Below, one piece after another: positions 62,198 through 64,000 of a DNA stretch of 64,000 nucleotides; position 1 is the stretch's first letter; each line of letters starts with the position of its first letter. The DNA comes from an uncultured Bacteroidia bacterium (GTDB lineage Bacteria > Bacteroidota > Bacteroidia > Bacteroidales > UBA932). The stretch covers positions 62,001-126,000 of the forward strand of contig CACZZF010000011.1 in the NCBI GenBank assembly GCA_902785575.1, written 5' to 3'. The translations under genes and the position numbers were made by a program. The notes under the pieces are model-generated. The model saw only the letters and a program-made list of their open reading frames with translations, ran no database searches and was not told the origin of the DNA.

Positions 62198-62617
62198 TTA
62201 ACCGTTAATGTATTGCAGATAATCGTCGTAATCCCTGATATAGTCCTCTTTCTCATATCCATGAGAAGCAAGTACCAGACAGATACTGCCCGAGGAGAAG
62301 CCCTGTTCTGCAGCCCAGATTCCAGGAGGAACGTGTAGCCCATAGAATGGACGGTTCAATAGGACAGTCCTTTTATTATGTCCGTCATCCAACAGTACCT
62401 CAAAAGCGCCACTGGCCGCCACAATAAACTGATGGCAATGCTTATGAGCGTGAGCACCCCGGCTTTCACCTCCGGGAATATCATAACTATAGAATACCCT
62501 CTTGACCTCAAACGGCAGGTGCACATCATTATAGATGTACGTCAAATTGCCCTCCGGAAAAGAGATCTTTGGCAACTCAATGAACGAGCAGTCGTAGACG
62601 GTTGGGGTCTTACTCAT
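62198..62617 (-). CDS. FdtA-like dTDP-4-keto-6-deoxyglucose 3,4-ketoisomerase
   Basis: A 139-residue cupin of the WxcM/FdtA/QdtA family. The catalytic histidines are expected in RGAHAHKHCHQF (His56, His58). The start FIELPKISFPEGNLTYI and end YIRDYDDYLQYI are family-typical. Enzymes of this group move the keto group from C4 to C3, giving the substrate for FdtB. The ORF overlaps the second cupin gene by four bases. Confidence 0.87.
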   Translation of the reverse strand: MSKTPTVYDCSFIELPKISFPEGNLTYIYNDVHLPFEVKRVFYSYDIPGGESRGAHAHKHCHQFIVAASGAFEVLLDDGHNKRTVLLNRPFYGLHVPPGIWAAEQGFSSGSICLVLASHGYEKEDYIRDYDDYLQYING

Positions 62618-63018
62618 TGTGCGATGAAGTTTAGAAATTCCTGATAATCTCGGATATAATCCTCTGCATCATACTTGGTGGAAGAAAGAACTAACGCCAA
62701 AGAGTTGGTAGAGAAATTCTCCATCTCGCGCCACAATCCTTTAGGCACATACAGCCCAATGTATGAACGGTTCAGCGAAAAAACCTTCTTTTCCTTGCCA
62801 TTATCCAACACCACATCAAAACTACCACTGAGTGCCACGATCAATTCCTGGTTCTCCTTGTAAGCATGACCTCCACGTACCTCTCCGCCTGGCACATCAT
62901 AAATCCAATACGTCCTCTCAATCTTGAAAGGAATGTCCTTTAACTCCTCTATAACCGAAAGATTACCCCGTGGGTCTGAAATCTTTGGCAATTGTATAAT
63001 TCTGGGCTGTTCTACCAT
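62614..63018 (-). CDS. Second WxcM/FdtA-like cupin
   Basis: A 134-residue paralogue of the adjacent ketoisomerase and the first gene of the locus. It keeps the overall frame (QLPKISDPRGNLSVIEEL, YDVPGGEVRGGHAYKENQEL, VPKGLWREMENF), but the expected HAHK site reads HAYK, so one catalytic histidine is replaced by tyrosine (Tyr53). It may be a partner subunit, a differently specific isomerase or an inactive copy. Confidence 0.82.
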   Translation of the reverse strand: MVEQPRIIQLPKISDPRGNLSVIEELKDIPFKIERTYWIYDVPGGEVRGGHAYKENQELIVALSGSFDVVLDNGKEKKVFSLNRSYIGLYVPKGLWREMENFSTNSLALVLSSTKYDAEDYIRDYQEFLNFIAQ

Positions 63019-63029
63019 ATATTCTTATT

Positions 63030-63148
63030 CAACACTTTACACAAATCACCCCTCCCCCGGAAGGCCCAGGGGCGGGAAGCGGCCAGTCAGTCTTGGAATT
63101 CTGATTCCGGGACGCCCCAATCCAAGAGCGGAAGCCCGAGGCCGCAAT
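63030..63148 (-). promoter_or_regulatory. GC-rich structured leader of the polysaccharide locus
   Basis: The 311-base spacer between the WecA-like gene and the first locus gene holds, on the minus strand, nested inverted repeats: GCGGCC...GGCCGC enclosing CTTGGA...TCCAAG, and a GGAATCAGAATTCC palindrome, plus a CCTGGGCCTTCCGGGGGAGG segment. It has no ORF. In Bacteroides, capsule operon leaders are targets for UpxY-type antitermination; no upxY gene is present here, so the role is open. Confidence 0.5.
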
Positions 63149-63155
63149 AATCTAA

Positions 63156-63163
63156 CAAATTTA
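63156..63163 (-). promoter_or_regulatory. Putative -7 box for the polysaccharide locus
   Basis: TAAATTTG on the minus strand fits TAnnTTTG and lies upstream of the GC-rich leader and downstream of the WecA-like gene's terminator. It would start a transcript of roughly 31 kb. Confidence 0.5.
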
Positions 63164-63185
63164 CTACAATTACTTTAAATCAGCA

Positions 63186-63216
63186 ATAAAAAACCGCCAC
63201 CGGAACGGCAGCGGTC
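63186..63216 (-). terminator. Rho-independent terminator of the WecA-like gene
   Basis: On the minus strand ACCGCTGCCG and CGGTGGCGGT form a stem (one mismatch position) around TTC, followed by TTTTTTA. It lies about 115 bases past the WecA-like stop; the stretch between (63217-63329) is A/G/C-rich with no gene seen. Confidence 0.85.
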
Positions 63217-63329
63217 TATCAGAATCAGGCCAACGGCAAGGACGAAAAGCTCGCGCTAAAGGCAAAAAAACAGCCACAAGGGCAAAAAGCCAACGATAAA
63301 AACAAAGTGCCCAGCAAGGGCGAACGGCG

Positions 63330-64000
63330 TTAGCCAATGCGAGGATCGATCTTCGCCGGACCGGAAGGCCCGTCAGGCGAGGGCTCATCCACCGGAGCGG
63401 GTGCCTTCCCTCCCAGGAACTTGCTGTCCACTGCGCGACGGAGGAACTGCCATACCTTGGTCGTGGAGAAATTCCAAGCCTTTCCCCTATTGCAACAACG
63501 ATTGAAAAACGGCGATCCCTCACCATCGTTCTGACGTCTCTCATGCTCCATGAAGTAATAGAACCCCCAGGTCACCAAGAGCGCCAAAACAATAACCATC
63601 CACACCTGGAAATTGATCGAAGCGCCAAAGTTCCAGGCCAGCATTAGAATCACCACGATCAGGAAATTCACGAACACGATTATCTCGGAAGTCGCCAGAT
63701 GCGAGAAATTCATCTCGATGAAAAGGTGATGAAGGTGCGTCTTATCCGGATGGAAAGGGCTCTGCCCCCTGACGACACGACCGATCATGACCTTCAGAGT
63801 GTCGAACACCGGCACGGCCAGTATCGCCAAAGCCAACGCCACCAACGACAAGCCGTCGCTACCATAAGCCGCGCAAGGGGAAGTGGATGATAACGCGCAG
63901 AAAGTGAAGAATGTAAGCACAGTCCCCAGCATCAGGCTGCCACCGTCACCAAGGAACATTTTCGAGGTCTTTCCGAACACGTTGTGGAAGAAGAACGGAA
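63330..64000 (-). CDS. WecA/MraY-family undecaprenyl-phosphate sugar-1-phosphate transferase, C-terminal part
   Basis: The N-terminus is beyond the right edge; about 223 codons are seen. The visible part has FGKTSKMFLGDGGSLMLG, the family's catalytic Asp-containing loop, and the PDKTHLHHLF histidine motif, with four or more membrane segments. A C-terminal tail of about 60 residues is soluble and proline-rich (APAPVDEPSPDGPSGPAK). Enzymes of this type start O-antigen, teichoic or enterobacterial common antigen synthesis by adding GlcNAc-1-P to undecaprenyl phosphate. The gene has its own terminator. Confidence 0.88.
   Translation of the reverse strand, partial: PFFFHNVFGKTSKMFLGDGGSLMLGTVLTFFTFCALSSTSPCAAYGSDGLSLVALALAILAVPVFDTLKVMIGRVVRGQSPFHPDKTHLHHLFIEMNFSHLATSEIIVFVNFLIVVILMLAWNFGASINFQVWMVIVLALLVTWGFYYFMEHERRQNDGEGSPFFNRCCNRGKAWNFSTTKVWQFLRRAVDSKFLGGKAPAPVDEPSPDGPSGPAKIDPRIG

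Noticed and set aside
31649..63018. Prophage or integrative element
   Set aside because: No integrase, structural, portal or conjugation genes and no attachment-like repeats seen; content is polysaccharide synthesis.
63170..63544. 124-residue minus-strand frame near the WecA-like gene
   Set aside because: It is Arg/Trp-rich, crosses the terminator and overlaps the WecA-like frame; no protein-like features.

Overview
The window reads as chromosomal DNA of an anaerobic, probably gut-associated member of the Bacteroidales. Evidence: the run nusB-yajC-ybbR-coaE-DUF5606, FdtA/FdtB/FdtC-type and PglF/PglE/PglD-type sugar genes, a TPP-riboswitch-controlled TonB-dependent receptor, DUF4252/ECF-sigma genes, weak Shine-Dalgarno signals and TAnnTTTG-like -7 promoter boxes. 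Family or genus cannot be fixed from this sequence alone.

Layout. (1) 1-15947, almost all minus strand, is housekeeping: a partial esterase, a DUF21/CBS membrane protein, a TonB-dependent receptor behind a TPP riboswitch (probable thiamin uptake), a glutaminyl cyclase-like lipoprotein, menaquinone methyltransferase, RNase P RNA, anaerobic glycerol-3-phosphate dehydrogenase GlpABC, RimO, CoaE, YbbR, YajC and NusB. (2) 16031-19764, plus strand: a PUR-family protein and a strongly codon-biased three-gene set (Tat-exported Gfo/Idh/MocA oxidoreductase, DUF1080 lipoprotein, TIM-barrel lipoprotein) resembling 3-keto-glycoside cleavage systems, followed by a terminator, a structured intergenic inverted repeat and a convergent GH106-like glycosidase. 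(3) 23219-27719, plus: amidohydrolase, purine nucleoside phosphorylase, small membrane protein and NAD synthetase; the last carries an in-frame palindromic insertion. (4) 27750-29030: a REP-associated tyrosine transposase bracketed by related palindromic repeats. (5) 29227-31647, plus: ECF sigma factor, putative anti-sigma factor and three DUF4252-type exported proteins.

(6) 31649-63018, all minus, is one roughly 31-kb surface-polysaccharide locus, transcribed from a TAnnTTTG-like promoter near 63160 through a GC-rich structured leader. In transcription order it encodes an Fdt-type 3-acetamido-3,6-dideoxyhexose pathway, flippase, polymerase, glycosyltransferases, an exported beta-helix protein, UDP-GalNAcA synthesis (epimerase plus dehydrogenase), a PglC-like initiating transferase, a PglD-like acyltransferase, an unusual acyl module (two acyl carrier proteins, ketoacyl synthase III, reductase, FkbH-like protein) with a GHMP-kinase/nucleotidylyltransferase fusion, three NTP_transf_5-type proteins (one broken), then PglE-like aminotransferase, Wzi-like outer-membrane protein, PglF-like dehydratase and a CpsB-like phosphatase. 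A terminator separates it from a second initiating transferase of the WecA family that runs off the right edge.

The strongest candidates for something undescribed are the acyl-carrier module with the kinase/nucleotidylyltransferase fusion inside the polysaccharide locus (42424-48896), and the repeated in-frame insertion of palindromic elements into three protein-coding genes (nadE, the pglE-like gene, the wzi-like gene). All functions are inferred from sequence by eye; no database search or folding program was run.
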